This document shows positions 52,758-61,843 of a DNA stretch of 64,000 bases, piece after piece. The translations under genes were made by a program, and so were the position numbers. This DNA is from Elusimicrobia bacterium GWA2_61_42 (GTDB lineage Bacteria > Elusimicrobiota > Elusimicrobia > Elusimicrobiales > UBA9959), in contig MGTU01000020.1 in NCBI GenBank assembly GCA_001799615.1, forward strand, positions 44,704 through 108,703. Direction: 5' to 3'. Within the stretch, counting starts at the first letter, position 1; each line of letters opens with the position of its first letter. The notes under the pieces are model-generated. The model was given only the letters and a program-made list of their open reading frames with translations, made no database searches and had not been told where the DNA came from.

Positions 52758-53903
52758 TTAAGCGTTATGCGCCTGGCCGTAAACGGCCAGGATCTCCGCG
52801 GCGGTCTTTTGCCAGGAGAATTTCCCGGCCTGTATTTTGCCGGCGGCGATCAGGCCGGCCCTGAGCGTCTCGTCGCCGGTCACTTTGAGGATCGCGCCGG
52901 CCATCCCGGCGGTGTCTTCCGGGTCGAAAAGCAGGCCGCCGTCCCCGACTATTTCCGGGATGGAGGCGGCGCTGGAAGCTATGACGGGGCAGCCCGCGGC
53001 CATGGCCTCCAGGGGCGGGTAGCCGAAGCCTTCGAAGAGCGACGGGTAGCACAGCGCCGCGGCGCCGGCGTAAAGGGCGGCCGACTGCGCGGCGTCGGTG
53101 CGCCCGGTGAAGACCACGTGGTCCGCCAGTCCGAGGGCCGCGGCCTTTTCCCTGATCAAAGCCAGGTAGGACGGCGCGCCGTCCCCGGAGACCGCCAGCT
53201 TCAGGTCCCGCCCGGCGGCGCGCGCCAGCGCGAAAGCCTCCAGCAGGCGGGGCAGGTTCTTGCGCTCGTTTATAGGACCGACGAAAAGCAGGTACCCGCC
53301 CGCCAGGCCGTAAGCGCGCAGGATCCCGGCGGTCCGCCCGGGTTCGGGGGGCGGGGGCTGCTCCGAAGGGCCGGCGTAAACCGTGGTGACGCGGGCCGGG
53401 TCCAGGGAGAAAATTTTTATCGCGTCGCGCCGGGTGTACTCCGAGTCGGTGATAACGCGGGTGGCTTCCGTCAGCGAGGCGTCGGTGGCGCGGAAGTAGA
53501 ACTTTTCTATCCTGCCCATGTCCTTGGAGAAGAACGGGTGCTCCAACGGCATGTAATGGTGCAGGGTAAGCACGGACTTTATCCGCGAAAGCCGGGGCAG
53601 CGTGTTGGAGGGCCCGTGAAAAAGGTCTATGCCCAGGCGGAGCAGGAAGGGCTCCACCAGGCGCAGGCCCAGCAGCCGTTCTCCCAGGAGTTCGGCCGTC
53701 TGCGGGAGCTTCTGGGTTATCAGCGAGAAATTGGGCGCGTCCGGGATAAGCCCGGGGGGCAGCGCGGGCAGGTTCCAGGAGTGGAGGTAGAGGTAGTAGC
53801 GGTTAACGGCGTCGGCGGCGGCCAGGCTCTTTATGAGCAGGCGCATGTAGTTGGCCAGCCCGCTGCAGGCCGTTATCCCGTTTATGTCTATGGCGATCTT
53901 CAT
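52758..53903 (-). CDS. Family 4 glycosyltransferase
   Basis: A 381-residue GT-B enzyme. The N-terminal MKIAIDINGITACSGLANY and the C-terminal FVGPINERKNLPRLLEAF and PSLFEGFGYPPLEAMAAGCPVI (key part FEGFGYPPLEAM, the E-x7-E motif) are characteristic of WbaZ/mannosyltransferase-like enzymes. The start at 53903 overlaps the stop of the radical SAM gene by 4 nt; a longer open frame upstream is rejected. Confidence 0.9.
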   Translation of the reverse strand: MKIAIDINGITACSGLANYMRLLIKSLAAADAVNRYYLYLHSWNLPALPPGLIPDAPNFSLITQKLPQTAELLGERLLGLRLVEPFLLRLGIDLFHGPSNTLPRLSRIKSVLTLHHYMPLEHPFFSKDMGRIEKFYFRATDASLTEATRVITDSEYTRRDAIKIFSLDPARVTTVYAGPSEQPPPPEPGRTAGILRAYGLAGGYLLFVGPINERKNLPRLLEAFALARAAGRDLKLAVSGDGAPSYLALIREKAAALGLADHVVFTGRTDAAQSAALYAGAAALCYPSLFEGFGYPPLEAMAAGCPVIASSAASIPEIVGDGGLLFDPEDTAGMAGAILKVTGDETLRAGLIAAGKIQAGKFSWQKTAAEILAVYGQAHNA

Positions 53904-55030
53904 CCGGGAAGTTCCCCGCCGGGCCCCACGGGCACCGAAGGATCCTTCCTGCCGGGCCGGCCGCTGAGCCAGTGCGGAAAGACGGGGTCGTAGTAAGTGC
54001 ACTTCTGGCAGACTTCCGGGAAATCGCCGGCCGCGTGGCGGCGCAAAAGGTCGTAAAGGGCCGGGCCGGCCAGCACTTCTTTGAGGGGCTGCCGGTTCAG
54101 GTCCCCTATTATCAGGGTCCCTTCCACGTCGCGGCAGGCGCACGCGTTCACCAGGCCGTCGGCCAGGATGACCGGGCTGGTGAGCAGGCGGTGGCAGGGC
54201 CCGCATTTGTCCGGCATGGGCCTGGCTTTCAACCCGGCTTCCGCCAGCGCGGTTTCCTCCACCTGCCCCGCCCAGGAGTCGTAGGCGCCCATCCACGTGA
54301 TCACCGCCAGGCCGTCGGCCTTGGCCCGCATGAGGTAGTCCCAGAACGGCCCCTTGTTGTTCTCGAGCGGGGTGCGCAGGTTGATCTGCAGGCCCAGGGC
54401 GGACTTGGCGGCGCGCTTGCGCTCTATCAGGGCGCGGATATTGCTTACCGCGTCGTCGAACCTGTCCACGCCGAAGACCTTCCTGTAGGTCGGCGCGTCA
54501 AAGCCGCCGAAAGAGATGTTGACCGTTAGGCGGTCGCCGTATTTCAGCAGGCTGGCTCCAATTTGGGGCGTCAGCGCGATGGCGTTGGTGAAAAAATGGA
54601 AGCGGAGAGCGGGCTTTGCGAAAACATAATCCAGGCGCTCCAGGAATTTAGCGTCGGTGAACGGGTCCCCGACTATGGGGGTCAAATCCACCTCGGCGCC
54701 CAGCCCGGCGTACTGGTCTATGACGGACCTGAACAGCTCCATGGACATGGCCTTCTTGGCGCGGCGCATCTTGGGATAGGCGCAGAAGACGCAGCGGGCG
54801 TTGCAGACGTTGGAGGTCTCGATGAACAGGGCGTGCGGCCAGGCGCCGGCGCGCGGCAGGCCGAGCGCGTCCGTAAGGCGCATCAGCAGGTAGTTGAGCA
54901 GCGTGCGGCCCCACACGTAGCCGGAAACGGCAGCGCCGTACAGGCCGCCGGCGCCCGCTTTCAGCGCGATATTTTTAAGGGTGTTCCGGGTATGGCGCCA
55001 TAGGGAGGAACTGAGGAGGGAAGAGGCCAT
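53900..55030 (-). CDS. Radical SAM/SPASM enzyme
   Basis: A 376-residue protein. CNARCVFC (Cys76, 80, 83) binds the radical SAM cluster; the C-terminal Cys set (CGPC, ACAC, CQKC) forms a SPASM-type domain for auxiliary clusters. It lies in the middle of a glycan cluster, 4-nt coupled to GT4, so a sugar or lipid-carrier modification is possible. The ATG at 55030 is chosen: a consensus promoter lies only 13 nt upstream and the longer frame overlaps the next gene. Confidence 0.85.
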   Translation of the reverse strand: MASSLLSSSLWRHTRNTLKNIALKAGAGGLYGAAVSGYVWGRTLLNYLLMRLTDALGLPRAGAWPHALFIETSNVCNARCVFCAYPKMRRAKKAMSMELFRSVIDQYAGLGAEVDLTPIVGDPFTDAKFLERLDYVFAKPALRFHFFTNAIALTPQIGASLLKYGDRLTVNISFGGFDAPTYRKVFGVDRFDDAVSNIRALIERKRAAKSALGLQINLRTPLENNKGPFWDYLMRAKADGLAVITWMGAYDSWAGQVEETALAEAGLKARPMPDKCGPCHRLLTSPVILADGLVNACACRDVEGTLIIGDLNRQPLKEVLAGPALYDLLRRHAAGDFPEVCQKCTYYDPVFPHWLSGRPGRKDPSVPVGPGGELPG

Positions 55031-55043
55031 ATTCGGTGAAAGT

Positions 55044-55072
55044 ATTATATCAGTAGGTACCAGGGGTGTCAA
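55044..55072 (-). promoter_or_regulatory. Consensus sigma-70 promoter of the radical SAM gene
   Basis: On the minus strand: TTGACA (55067-55072), 17-nt spacer, TATAAT (55044-55049). All twelve bases match consensus. The start would be near 55037, leaving a leader of about 7 nt and no ribosome site. The -35 overlaps the stop codon of the upstream gene. Confidence 0.85.
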
Positions 55073-56058
55073 ACAGGGCTGAAAAGCTCGCGCAGGCGCA
55101 CCAGCCACCGGTTTTGCGCGTACAAATTGGACGCGTACACGTAGAGGCCGGGCGAGAGAAGCGCCAGCGCCAGCGTGGCGCAGCGGAAAAAACCGAACCG
55201 GCCGAAACCGAAGCGGCGGAACAGCCGCAGCCACAGGCCGAAAGCTTCCGGCCGGCGTTTTTCATGCACGGCCAGCAGGATCTCCCTGCGGCCTACGTCC
55301 ATGTCTTCCAGCATGATATAAAGCGGCGAGAGCCGGCGGCCGGCCGCGCGCAGCCTTTCGTCCAGGTGCCGCTGGAAATTGCGCTGTATCTCCAGGCCGG
55401 TGCGCAGCTTTTGCGGGCTCAGGTAGTTGTCGGCCCAGTTGTTGGCGCCGTGGATGCGGTGCACGCCCAGAGGGGCGTCGAGGTTGACGGCTTTGCAGAA
55501 GAAAAGCCCGTGGGCTATGAGGTAGATATCGGAGGCGAACCTGATGTCGGCGGGGATGGGGCCGATCTTCGCCAGCACTTCCCTGCGCAGCGCCAGCCCG
55601 CTGGCCGCGGCCAGGGGCGCGCCGCCGGCAAGCAGGGTCTCCAGCGTGTACGTGCCGGGCCACCGGGGCATGTTGGTGGGCAGCGGCCGGCCCTGGACGT
55701 CCACGTCCTGGAGAGGGTGCTGGACTATGCCGACCTCCGGGTCTGAAAATTTCTCCGCCACCAGGCGCACTTTCTCAGGCGGCCAGTAGTCGTCCGAGTC
55801 CAGCAGCATCACGACCTCGCCCGAACTTTGCTCGAAGCCGGTGTTGAAGGCCATCGCCTGCCCGCCGTTGGCCTTGAGCACGTACTTGATCCGGCCGGCG
55901 TAAGGCGCGAGCAGCGCATTGGTGTCGTCGGTGGAACCGTCGTCGACCACCACCACCTCCAGTTGGTCGGCGGGGTAATCCTGCGCGAGCGCGCTGTCCA
56001 CCGCCTGGCGGACGAAACGGCCGTAATTGTAGGTGTCTATTATGATAGATACGCGCAT
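55069..56058 (-). CDS. Family 2 glycosyltransferase
   Basis: A 329-residue GT-A enzyme. VSIIIDTYNYGRFVRQAVDS, VVVDDGSTDDT and MLLDSDDYWPPEKV hold the nucleotide and DxD sites; FNTGFEQSSGE matches the usual third motif. The C-terminal part has a hydrophobic stretch (about 293-312). It is the third gene of the cluster, 24 nt after the methyltransferase gene. Confidence 0.9.
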   Translation of the reverse strand: MRVSIIIDTYNYGRFVRQAVDSALAQDYPADQLEVVVVDDGSTDDTNALLAPYAGRIKYVLKANGGQAMAFNTGFEQSSGEVVMLLDSDDYWPPEKVRLVAEKFSDPEVGIVQHPLQDVDVQGRPLPTNMPRWPGTYTLETLLAGGAPLAAASGLALRREVLAKIGPIPADIRFASDIYLIAHGLFFCKAVNLDAPLGVHRIHGANNWADNYLSPQKLRTGLEIQRNFQRHLDERLRAAGRRLSPLYIMLEDMDVGRREILLAVHEKRRPEAFGLWLRLFRRFGFGRFGFFRCATLALALLSPGLYVYASNLYAQNRWLVRLRELFSPV

Positions 56059-56082
56059 TTTATCCTTGGGCGGAGCCGGCCG

Positions 56083-57057
56083 TCAGGGCCGCGCTTTCGC
56101 GCCGCAAAAAATATAGAAACCGCGGCCGCCCAGCCGCAGGACGGCCAGCCACGCGAGGAACAGCGGCGCCGCCAGCGGGGCCAGCAGGCAGCGGTAAGTC
56201 AGGTCGAAGAGCCGGAACGCCGCGGACGGGCTGGCCGCCGTGGCCGGCTGGGCCGCGGGCAAGGCCGCGTCCTGTCCGCCCCGCGCGGCGCCGCCGCCGG
56301 ACAGCGCTCTTTTAATTCCGCCCAGCGTTTCGGCCAGGCTGGAGCCCGCGGCGTCGCGCAGTATGCGGTAGGTGACCATGGATTCCAAACAGGTTATGTC
56401 GAAACCGCCGTCCGCCAAAAATTTCTTTACCGTGCGGGCGCTCCACCGCGTCAGGTGGTGGGGGGGCAGATCTATCAGCCCGGAACCGCCCGGCATCGGC
56501 CGGTCCGCGTCCGGGATATCGAACAGAATGTGCCCGCCCGGCGCCAGCAGGCCGCGGACTTCGGCCAGGAAGCGGCGAGGATCGGTCAAATGTTCCAGCG
56601 TCTGGAAGAAAACTATTACGTCGTATTTCCGGGCGGACTTGGCTGCGAAATCCTCAAAAAATCCCGTGGTCACGCCGGAGAGTCCGTCGGCGCGGGCGCG
56701 CGCGGTGGCTTCGGCGTCGAAATCCACCCCGTAAACCTCGAAGCCGAGCTTCCTGGCTTCCAGCAGGAAGGAACCATCCGAGCAGCCTATCTCCAGCAGG
56801 CTGGCGGGGCCCGGGTTTTCGGCCTTCAGCCGCCTGAGGCCCTCGAGGCGCCAGGCCGGGACTTCGGGCCGCCGGGCGGGGGTCCACACCGCGGCCGCCC
56901 TGGCGTACCAGGCGGGCCCGGGGTTTTCCATGGGATCGCAAAAGGCCGCGCCGCAGCCCTGGCAGCGGTAAAGCAGATAGGTCTTGCCGCCGAAGGGATC
57001 CTTGTGCGCGGGCAGGCCGGCATGCGGCGGCGGCGCGTGGCAGACGGGGCAGATCAT
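56083..57057 (-). CDS. SAM-dependent methyltransferase with N-terminal zinc site
   Basis: A 324-residue protein. CPVCH and CQGCGAAF form an N-terminal zinc finger as in sugar C-methyltransferases; LLEIGCSDGSFL is motif I and FQTLEHLTDP a later Rossmann strand. A C-terminal hydrophobic helix (about 285-305) may anchor it. The start at 57057 overlaps the flippase stop by 4 nt. Sugar methylation fits the context; substrate unknown. Confidence 0.85.
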   Translation of the reverse strand: MICPVCHAPPPHAGLPAHKDPFGGKTYLLYRCQGCGAAFCDPMENPGPAWYARAAAVWTPARRPEVPAWRLEGLRRLKAENPGPASLLEIGCSDGSFLLEARKLGFEVYGVDFDAEATARARADGLSGVTTGFFEDFAAKSARKYDVIVFFQTLEHLTDPRRFLAEVRGLLAPGGHILFDIPDADRPMPGGSGLIDLPPHHLTRWSARTVKKFLADGGFDITCLESMVTYRILRDAAGSSLAETLGGIKRALSGGGAARGGQDAALPAAQPATAASPSAAFRLFDLTYRCLLAPLAAPLFLAWLAVLRLGGRGFYIFCGAKARP

Positions 57058-58481
57058 GTTCTGTCTCCCAGGCCCAGCGCGCCCTTTAGCGCGGCCAGGT
57101 CCTCGCCGGGGATCCCTTTCATGGCCAGGATAGCGGCCGCGTAGACGGCGGCGCCCAGGGGAATGGTCAGGAAAAGGCTGAGGCCCGCGGCGGGCCACAA
57201 CGCCAGCGCCATTACGCCCGAAGCCAGCAGGGGTTTTACCGGCCGGTATTTTTCCAGGCGGATGAAGCGCCCCGCTTCGAGCCGGCACAGGTAATTGCTG
57301 AGCGCCGTGGCGATGAGGGCCGCCGCGGCCACGCCTTTGGCCCCGTAAGCCGGGATAAGCGCCAGGTTCAGCGCGACGATAAGCGCGGCTTGTATCGCGG
57401 TAATTTTCAGCGCCTTGTCCTGGTGGTGCGCGGCGATGAGGGCGTGGGAGAACAGGCTGGTGAGGAAGATCAGGTAGGGCAGCGCCGCCAGCAGCGCCAG
57501 GATGGCGGCCGCGTCGGCGAACTTGCTGCTGTAGATCAGCGCGGTGATGGGGACGGAAAGCACGCACAGGCCGGCGATAGCCGGGAAGGTCAGGATGGTC
57601 CCCCACTTAACGGTGCGGTCGATTATCTCCGTGTATTTCTCCGGGTTAAGGGCGTGGTGCTTGGCCATGGTCGGGAACACGGACGCGACGTAAGCCAGCA
57701 GGATCTCGGTGATGATCCAGACGATCTTGTAGGCGGCCGAGAAATAGCCGACTTCCTCCGGGGTTTTCATGAAGCCGAGTATGGTTATGCCGGAGTTGAG
57801 CGTCACCACGGTCAGGACGCCCCAGGCCGCCACCGGCATGGCCTGCCGCAGCATGTTCCAGCTGGAAGGCGGCGTGAAGGCCGGCCTGAAAGCCGGGAAA
57901 AGCCGGCGGTATGCGAAGAACATGAAAAGAACGGAACAGCCCTGGGCGGCCAGGAGTATCCAGGGGATCAGGAACAGGTCCGGGCTTCCTTTTACCACGA
58001 GGAGGATGAGCCCCAGGTAGGCCAGGCCCTGCAGGGTGGAAGAAAGGCCCAGGTATTCCATTTTTTCTATGCCCTGGAAAACCCAGTCGAAAGGCAGCAC
58101 ATTGGCCGTGAACATGGTGAGCCCGTAGACGAGCGCCAGCTGTTTTACGCCGGGATCCTCTTTAAGAAAAAAAAGGAAAACAGCCAGCAGGAGGAAAGCC
58201 GCCGCGCCGAGGAGAAGCCGCAGGCTCAGGATGCGGTTGATGCACGCGGCCGGGTCGCCCTGGCGCTGGGCCAGTTCGCGCGCGCCGATGGTGCCGAGGC
58301 CCAGGCTCGCCAGGATGGAAAAATAGCTGATCAGGGCCAGCGCGAAGTTCATCTTGCCGAATTCCTGCGGCCCCAGCACCCGGGCCAGGTAGACGACCGT
58401 GAAAAGTCCGGCCACTTTGGATATGGAATTTGAAAAGGTAAGCGAGACGAAATTCTTGAAAACAATGCGGCCGGTGCTCAT
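57054..58481 (-). CDS. Wzx-type polysaccharide/lipid-linked oligosaccharide flippase
   Basis: A 475-residue protein with 12-14 hydrophobic helices. The N-terminal NFVSLTFSNSISKVAGLFTVVYLARVLGPQEFGKMNFA (key part YLARVLGPQEFGKMNFA) is typical of the MOP-superfamily flippases. It would move the lipid-linked glycan made by the downstream transferases across the inner membrane. First gene of the cluster; a TATACT box lies 11 nt before the ATG and no ribosome site is seen. Confidence 0.92.
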   Translation of the reverse strand: MSTGRIVFKNFVSLTFSNSISKVAGLFTVVYLARVLGPQEFGKMNFALALISYFSILASLGLGTIGARELAQRQGDPAACINRILSLRLLLGAAAFLLLAVFLFFLKEDPGVKQLALVYGLTMFTANVLPFDWVFQGIEKMEYLGLSSTLQGLAYLGLILLVVKGSPDLFLIPWILLAAQGCSVLFMFFAYRRLFPAFRPAFTPPSSWNMLRQAMPVAAWGVLTVVTLNSGITILGFMKTPEEVGYFSAAYKIVWIITEILLAYVASVFPTMAKHHALNPEKYTEIIDRTVKWGTILTFPAIAGLCVLSVPITALIYSSKFADAAAILALLAALPYLIFLTSLFSHALIAAHHQDKALKITAIQAALIVALNLALIPAYGAKGVAAAALIATALSNYLCRLEAGRFIRLEKYRPVKPLLASGVMALALWPAAGLSLFLTIPLGAAVYAAAILAMKGIPGEDLAALKGALGLGDRT

Positions 58482-58492
58482 AGTTCAAAAAA

Positions 58493-58498
58493 AGTATA
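58493..58498 (-). promoter_or_regulatory. -10 box of the flippase gene
   Basis: TATACT on the minus strand, 11 nt before the flippase ATG, in an AT-rich stretch. No clear -35 and no Shine-Dalgarno sequence. Confidence 0.5.
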
Positions 58499-58624
58499 CA
58501 AAAATTCGGCCGGCGTTGAGGCCGCGCGCTCCGGCGCCGGCCGCCGGAAAAAATATCGGGAAAAATTGTAGAATCTTACCTGTAGCCGGCGGCGCGGCGG
58601 CCGCACGCCAGGATGAGGAGAACG

Positions 58625-59374
58625 ATGGGTATCTTTAAAAAGCTTTTTAAGAACGGGGCCGCGCCCTGCTATCTTACCCCCATGCTGGGCCCGGCGCAGT
58701 ATTCCGGGGACAAAGACCTCTCCCGGGGCGTAAACGAGCTGATCTGGAAACTTCCCCTGCTGCCTTTGAAGAAAAGGCTGCTCACCCCCGTCATCACCGA
58801 AAGGATAGTCGAGATCCCCTTCGTGCTGCGCAACCTGCCGCCGGCGCCCTGCAAGGTCCTGGATTTCGGCTCCACCAGCAGCCCCCTCGTCCTGGAAATG
58901 GCCTCCATCGGCTATAAAGTCACAGGCGTGGACCTGCGGCCTTACGGGTTTACCCACCCCAACCTTGAATTTTATATCGGCGATTTCGCCGAGCGGCGCT
59001 CTGACCCGGACGCGTACGACGCCGTTACCGCGGTTTCCAGCGTGGAGCATTGCGGACTGGAATCCTACGGGGCTTCCACCAAAGAGTCGGGGGATAAAAA
59101 GATCGTCGGCCTTTTCAGGAAAATACTGAAGCCGAAAGGCGTGCTGCTGCTTACCGTGCCCTACGGCCGGCGCGGGGAGAACGAGGGCTACAGGGTTTAC
59201 GACAAGGAAAGGCTGGAAGACCTGCTTGAAGGATTCGAGCTCAGGCAAAAGCTGCTCTATGCCTGGAACCCGGAGGAACAGTGGGTCCTGTCGGATGAAA
59301 GCGGGCTGAAAGACGTGGATTGCCTGGGGCCGCGCGTGCGCGGGGTGGCGCTGGTTATCGCCGTGAAGCCTTAG
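58625..59374 (+). CDS. SAM-dependent methyltransferase-like protein
   Basis: A 249-residue protein with a Rossmann-type core: VLDFGSTSSPLVLEMASIGYKVTGVDLRPY (key parts LDFGSTSSP and VTGVDLR), AVSSVEHCGL and KPKGVLLLTVPYG. The start at 58625 has AGGAG just upstream; an ATG at 58613 overlaps that site and is rejected. Divergent from the flippase and possibly part of the same glycan function. Substrate unknown. Confidence 0.78.
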   Translation: MGIFKKLFKNGAAPCYLTPMLGPAQYSGDKDLSRGVNELIWKLPLLPLKKRLLTPVITERIVEIPFVLRNLPPAPCKVLDFGSTSSPLVLEMASIGYKVTGVDLRPYGFTHPNLEFYIGDFAERRSDPDAYDAVTAVSSVEHCGLESYGASTKESGDKKIVGLFRKILKPKGVLLLTVPYGRRGENEGYRVYDKERLEDLLEGFELRQKLLYAWNPEEQWVLSDESGLKDVDCLGPRVRGVALVIAVKP

Positions 59375-59400
59375 CGCCCGCCGGAGAACAGGATTTAAAT

Positions 59401-60144
59401 ATGGCGCAGATCTCGATATACGCTCACCGGGGGGGTATGCTGAACGCTCCCGAAAATACCGTGGCCGCCTTCAAGGCGGCTTTCTCGGCGGGCGCCTCGG
59501 CCGTGGAATGCGACATCCGCCGCACCGCGGACGGGCAGTTCGTGGCTTTCCACGATGCGGCCGCCGGCAGGCTCTGCGGGCGAAACTGGAAGATCTCCGA
59601 AACGGCCTGGCCGCACCTTAAGACCCTGCGCGTCCTGGGGGCCGAGCCCATAGCCCACCTGGACGACATTCTTAACCTGATGATCCTGCGGCCCGGCTGC
59701 GATTTCTACTTCGAACTGGCGCTGGACAAAGAGAGCGACGCCGCCGACCTGGCGCTGCAGATAGCGCGCGCCGGGGTGCAGGCGCGGGCTTTCATGCTGA
59801 CGTTCTCCCCCAGGCGCGCCTTGCTGGCGGCCGCCCGCGCGGCGGTTCCCGGCATAGGCTCGGCCGTCATGCCCCTTTTTCCGTCGCGCCTGCTGGACAC
59901 GGCCTGGCAGGCCGGGGCCTCGAAGGTCTGCACCGGCTGGATCGGCCTGCCCCTGGCCAAACAGGCCTTTTACCTGGGCGCCGGGGTCTTCAATTTCGCG
60001 CGTCAGGCCGAAGAGGCCCGCCTGGCGGGCGTTGAGGTGTCGGCCGGGATAGCCAATCACCCGCGCGACATGCGGCGCCTGGCGGAACTGGGCGCGCGCG
60101 CCGTCTGGACCGACGACGTGCGGCTGGCCGTAAAATATCTGTAG
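59401..60144 (+). CDS. Glycerophosphodiester phosphodiesterase
   Basis: A 247-residue enzyme hydrolysing glycerophosphodiesters to glycerol-3-phosphate. AHRGG (His9, Arg10), ENT (Glu18), ECDIR (Glu36, Asp38) and FHD (His51) are the catalytic and metal residues of the GDPD barrel. There is no signal peptide, so it is cytoplasmic. The start at 59401 gives the normal N-terminus. Confidence 0.92.
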   Translation: MAQISIYAHRGGMLNAPENTVAAFKAAFSAGASAVECDIRRTADGQFVAFHDAAAGRLCGRNWKISETAWPHLKTLRVLGAEPIAHLDDILNLMILRPGCDFYFELALDKESDAADLALQIARAGVQARAFMLTFSPRRALLAAARAAVPGIGSAVMPLFPSRLLDTAWQAGASKVCTGWIGLPLAKQAFYLGAGVFNFARQAEEARLAGVEVSAGIANHPRDMRRLAELGARAVWTDDVRLAVKYL

Positions 60145-60167
60145 CCGGGCCGCGGGGCTGAAACCAT

Positions 60168-60857
60168 ATGTTCAAAAAAATACTTTTAGTGGACGACGAC
60201 AGCCTGGTGCTTAACTCTACCCGCAGGTACCTGGAGGAGCACGGCTTTAACGTGGCGGCGGCCGCCAGCGGCGCCGAGGCGGTAGCGCTGGCCGGGGAAT
60301 CGAAGCCGGACCTGGTGATAACCGACGCGGAGATGAAGGGCCTGGACGGGTTTACGCTGTGCAAGGTGATCAAGGAAAGCGACGGCTTCGCCCGGGTGCC
60401 GGTGATAATCATCTCCGGCAGCAAGATCAGCGAAGAGGACATCCTGGCGGGCTACAATAAAGGCGCCGACGATTATATCCTGAAGCCCTTTTCTTTCCCG
60501 GTGCTGCTGGCCAAGCTGAAGGCCGTGATGAAGCGCTACGAGGGCGCGGCGGCGAAGACGGAGAATATCAGGAAGCTGGGCATGGTGATAGACCCGGCGG
60601 GCCGCGCCGTCACCATAAAAAATTCCGTTATAAACCTGACGCGCAAGGAATTCGACCTGTTGATGGCGCTGATAACCGAGGAGGGGCGCCTGCTGTCCAT
60701 CCCGTACCTGCTGGAGGCGGTCTGGGGCTACGACCCGGCCAGCTACAACGACCCGCACACGGTGGGCGTGCACGTGTCCTCCCTGCGCAAAAAGCTGGGG
60801 CCCGAGATAGGCGCCCACATCACCAGCGTGACCGGCCACGGCTACAAATTTGACTGA
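60168..60857 (+). CDS. OmpR/PhoB-family response regulator
   Basis: A 229-residue regulator. The receiver has the acidic pair DDD (9-11), phospho-acceptor Asp53 (ITDAEMKG) and Lys in LKPFSF. The C-terminal winged helix (about 130-229) has LTRKEFDLL and HTVGVHVSSLRKKL and a GHGYKF end. No histidine kinase is adjacent on this strand; the kinase at 62206 is convergent. Confidence 0.93.
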   Translation: MFKKILLVDDDSLVLNSTRRYLEEHGFNVAAAASGAEAVALAGESKPDLVITDAEMKGLDGFTLCKVIKESDGFARVPVIIISGSKISEEDILAGYNKGADDYILKPFSFPVLLAKLKAVMKRYEGAAAKTENIRKLGMVIDPAGRAVTIKNSVINLTRKEFDLLMALITEEGRLLSIPYLLEAVWGYDPASYNDPHTVGVHVSSLRKKLGPEIGAHITSVTGHGYKFD

Positions 60858-60927
60858 GATTTGACTATTTTTTGGCGTTTCCAATAACCCCTTCTGTTAA
60901 AGTATTGGTGCGGAAGGAGGAGGGGTT

Positions 60928-61839
60928 ATGAAAAAGATAAAATCGGCCCTGGCACTGGCACTAACAGCCGCTTTCGCGCTCACCCTGGGCGCGGACCCCG
61001 TCTCCTCCTCCGAGAACGTCTACAAGAAAATGGCGAACGACTTCGCCAAATACTCCGCCAACAAGAAAGTCAAGAACGTCGCCCTCATCGGCTTTTCACG
61101 CAAGGCCCGCACCTCGCGCGAAGAGAGCGAGTACTTCTCCGAGAAACTCCTGGCCTGCCTGGTGGCCTCCGGCAAGATGAACCTGCTGGAACGCTCGCAG
61201 CTCAACAAGGTGCTGGAGGAGCGCATGCTGGCCGCGTCCGGGGTAACGGAAGAGGCGCCCGAGGGGTCCCAGGTCCGGATCAATCCCAGCGACGCCATAA
61301 TAGTGGGGACCATCTTCGGCACCAAGCTGCACCTTAATATAATAGCCAAGATGATAGACCCCCTTACCGGGGCCGTGCTGCATACCGTGGAGGGGCAGAT
61401 GGAGCGGCAGTGGGATATTATGCCGGACCGCGAGGGCTTCGAATTCGACGTACCCGACCTGCAGGACATCGCCGCGATGTTCGGCGAGGAGGAAATGAAG
61501 CCGGCTTACGTGGATTTCCGGGACGCGCCCGCGAGCCTGAACACCGAGACCTGCAACGCCCGCCGGGCCCGCCTGTCGGCCATGCAGGGCGCGGCGCTGG
61601 ACGCGAAGGCCAAATACTGGGCCGCGCAGATGCGCGCCCCGGGGTTCAGCAGCTCAAAGCTGACCCGCAATCCCGGCGGGGAAATAATAGACCAGGACGA
61701 AAAAAAGAAGTTCTACCTGCTGCTGAACGCCTACCACAAAGCCGCCGCGGCCCCGCAGCTCAATACCGGGGAGATGAACACAGTTATCGCCATGATGGAA
61801 GAGGAAGGCCGGATCTCGGACGAGTGCGGCCTGCACTAA
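60928..61839 (+). CDS. Exported CsgG/FlgO-like protein
   Basis: A 303-residue protein with a signal peptide (1-21). Residues 45-145 match the CsgG/FlgO-type domain: NVALIGFSRK, SEYFSEKLLACL, KMNLLERSQLNKVLEE and AIIVGTIFGTKLHLNIIAKMID (key parts LLERSQLNKVLEE and IVGTI). Such domains form or support outer-membrane lipoprotein assemblies, although no lipobox is seen here. The C-terminal half is helical and of unknown role. GGAGGAGG precedes the ATG. It ends 4 nt before the convergent response-regulator gene. Confidence 0.72.
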   Translation: MKKIKSALALALTAAFALTLGADPVSSSENVYKKMANDFAKYSANKKVKNVALIGFSRKARTSREESEYFSEKLLACLVASGKMNLLERSQLNKVLEERMLAASGVTEEAPEGSQVRINPSDAIIVGTIFGTKLHLNIIAKMIDPLTGAVLHTVEGQMERQWDIMPDREGFEFDVPDLQDIAAMFGEEEMKPAYVDFRDAPASLNTETCNARRARLSAMQGAALDAKAKYWAAQMRAPGFSSSKLTRNPGGEIIDQDEKKKFYLLLNAYHKAAAAPQLNTGEMNTVIAMMEEEGRISDECGLH

Positions 61840-61843
61840 GGGT

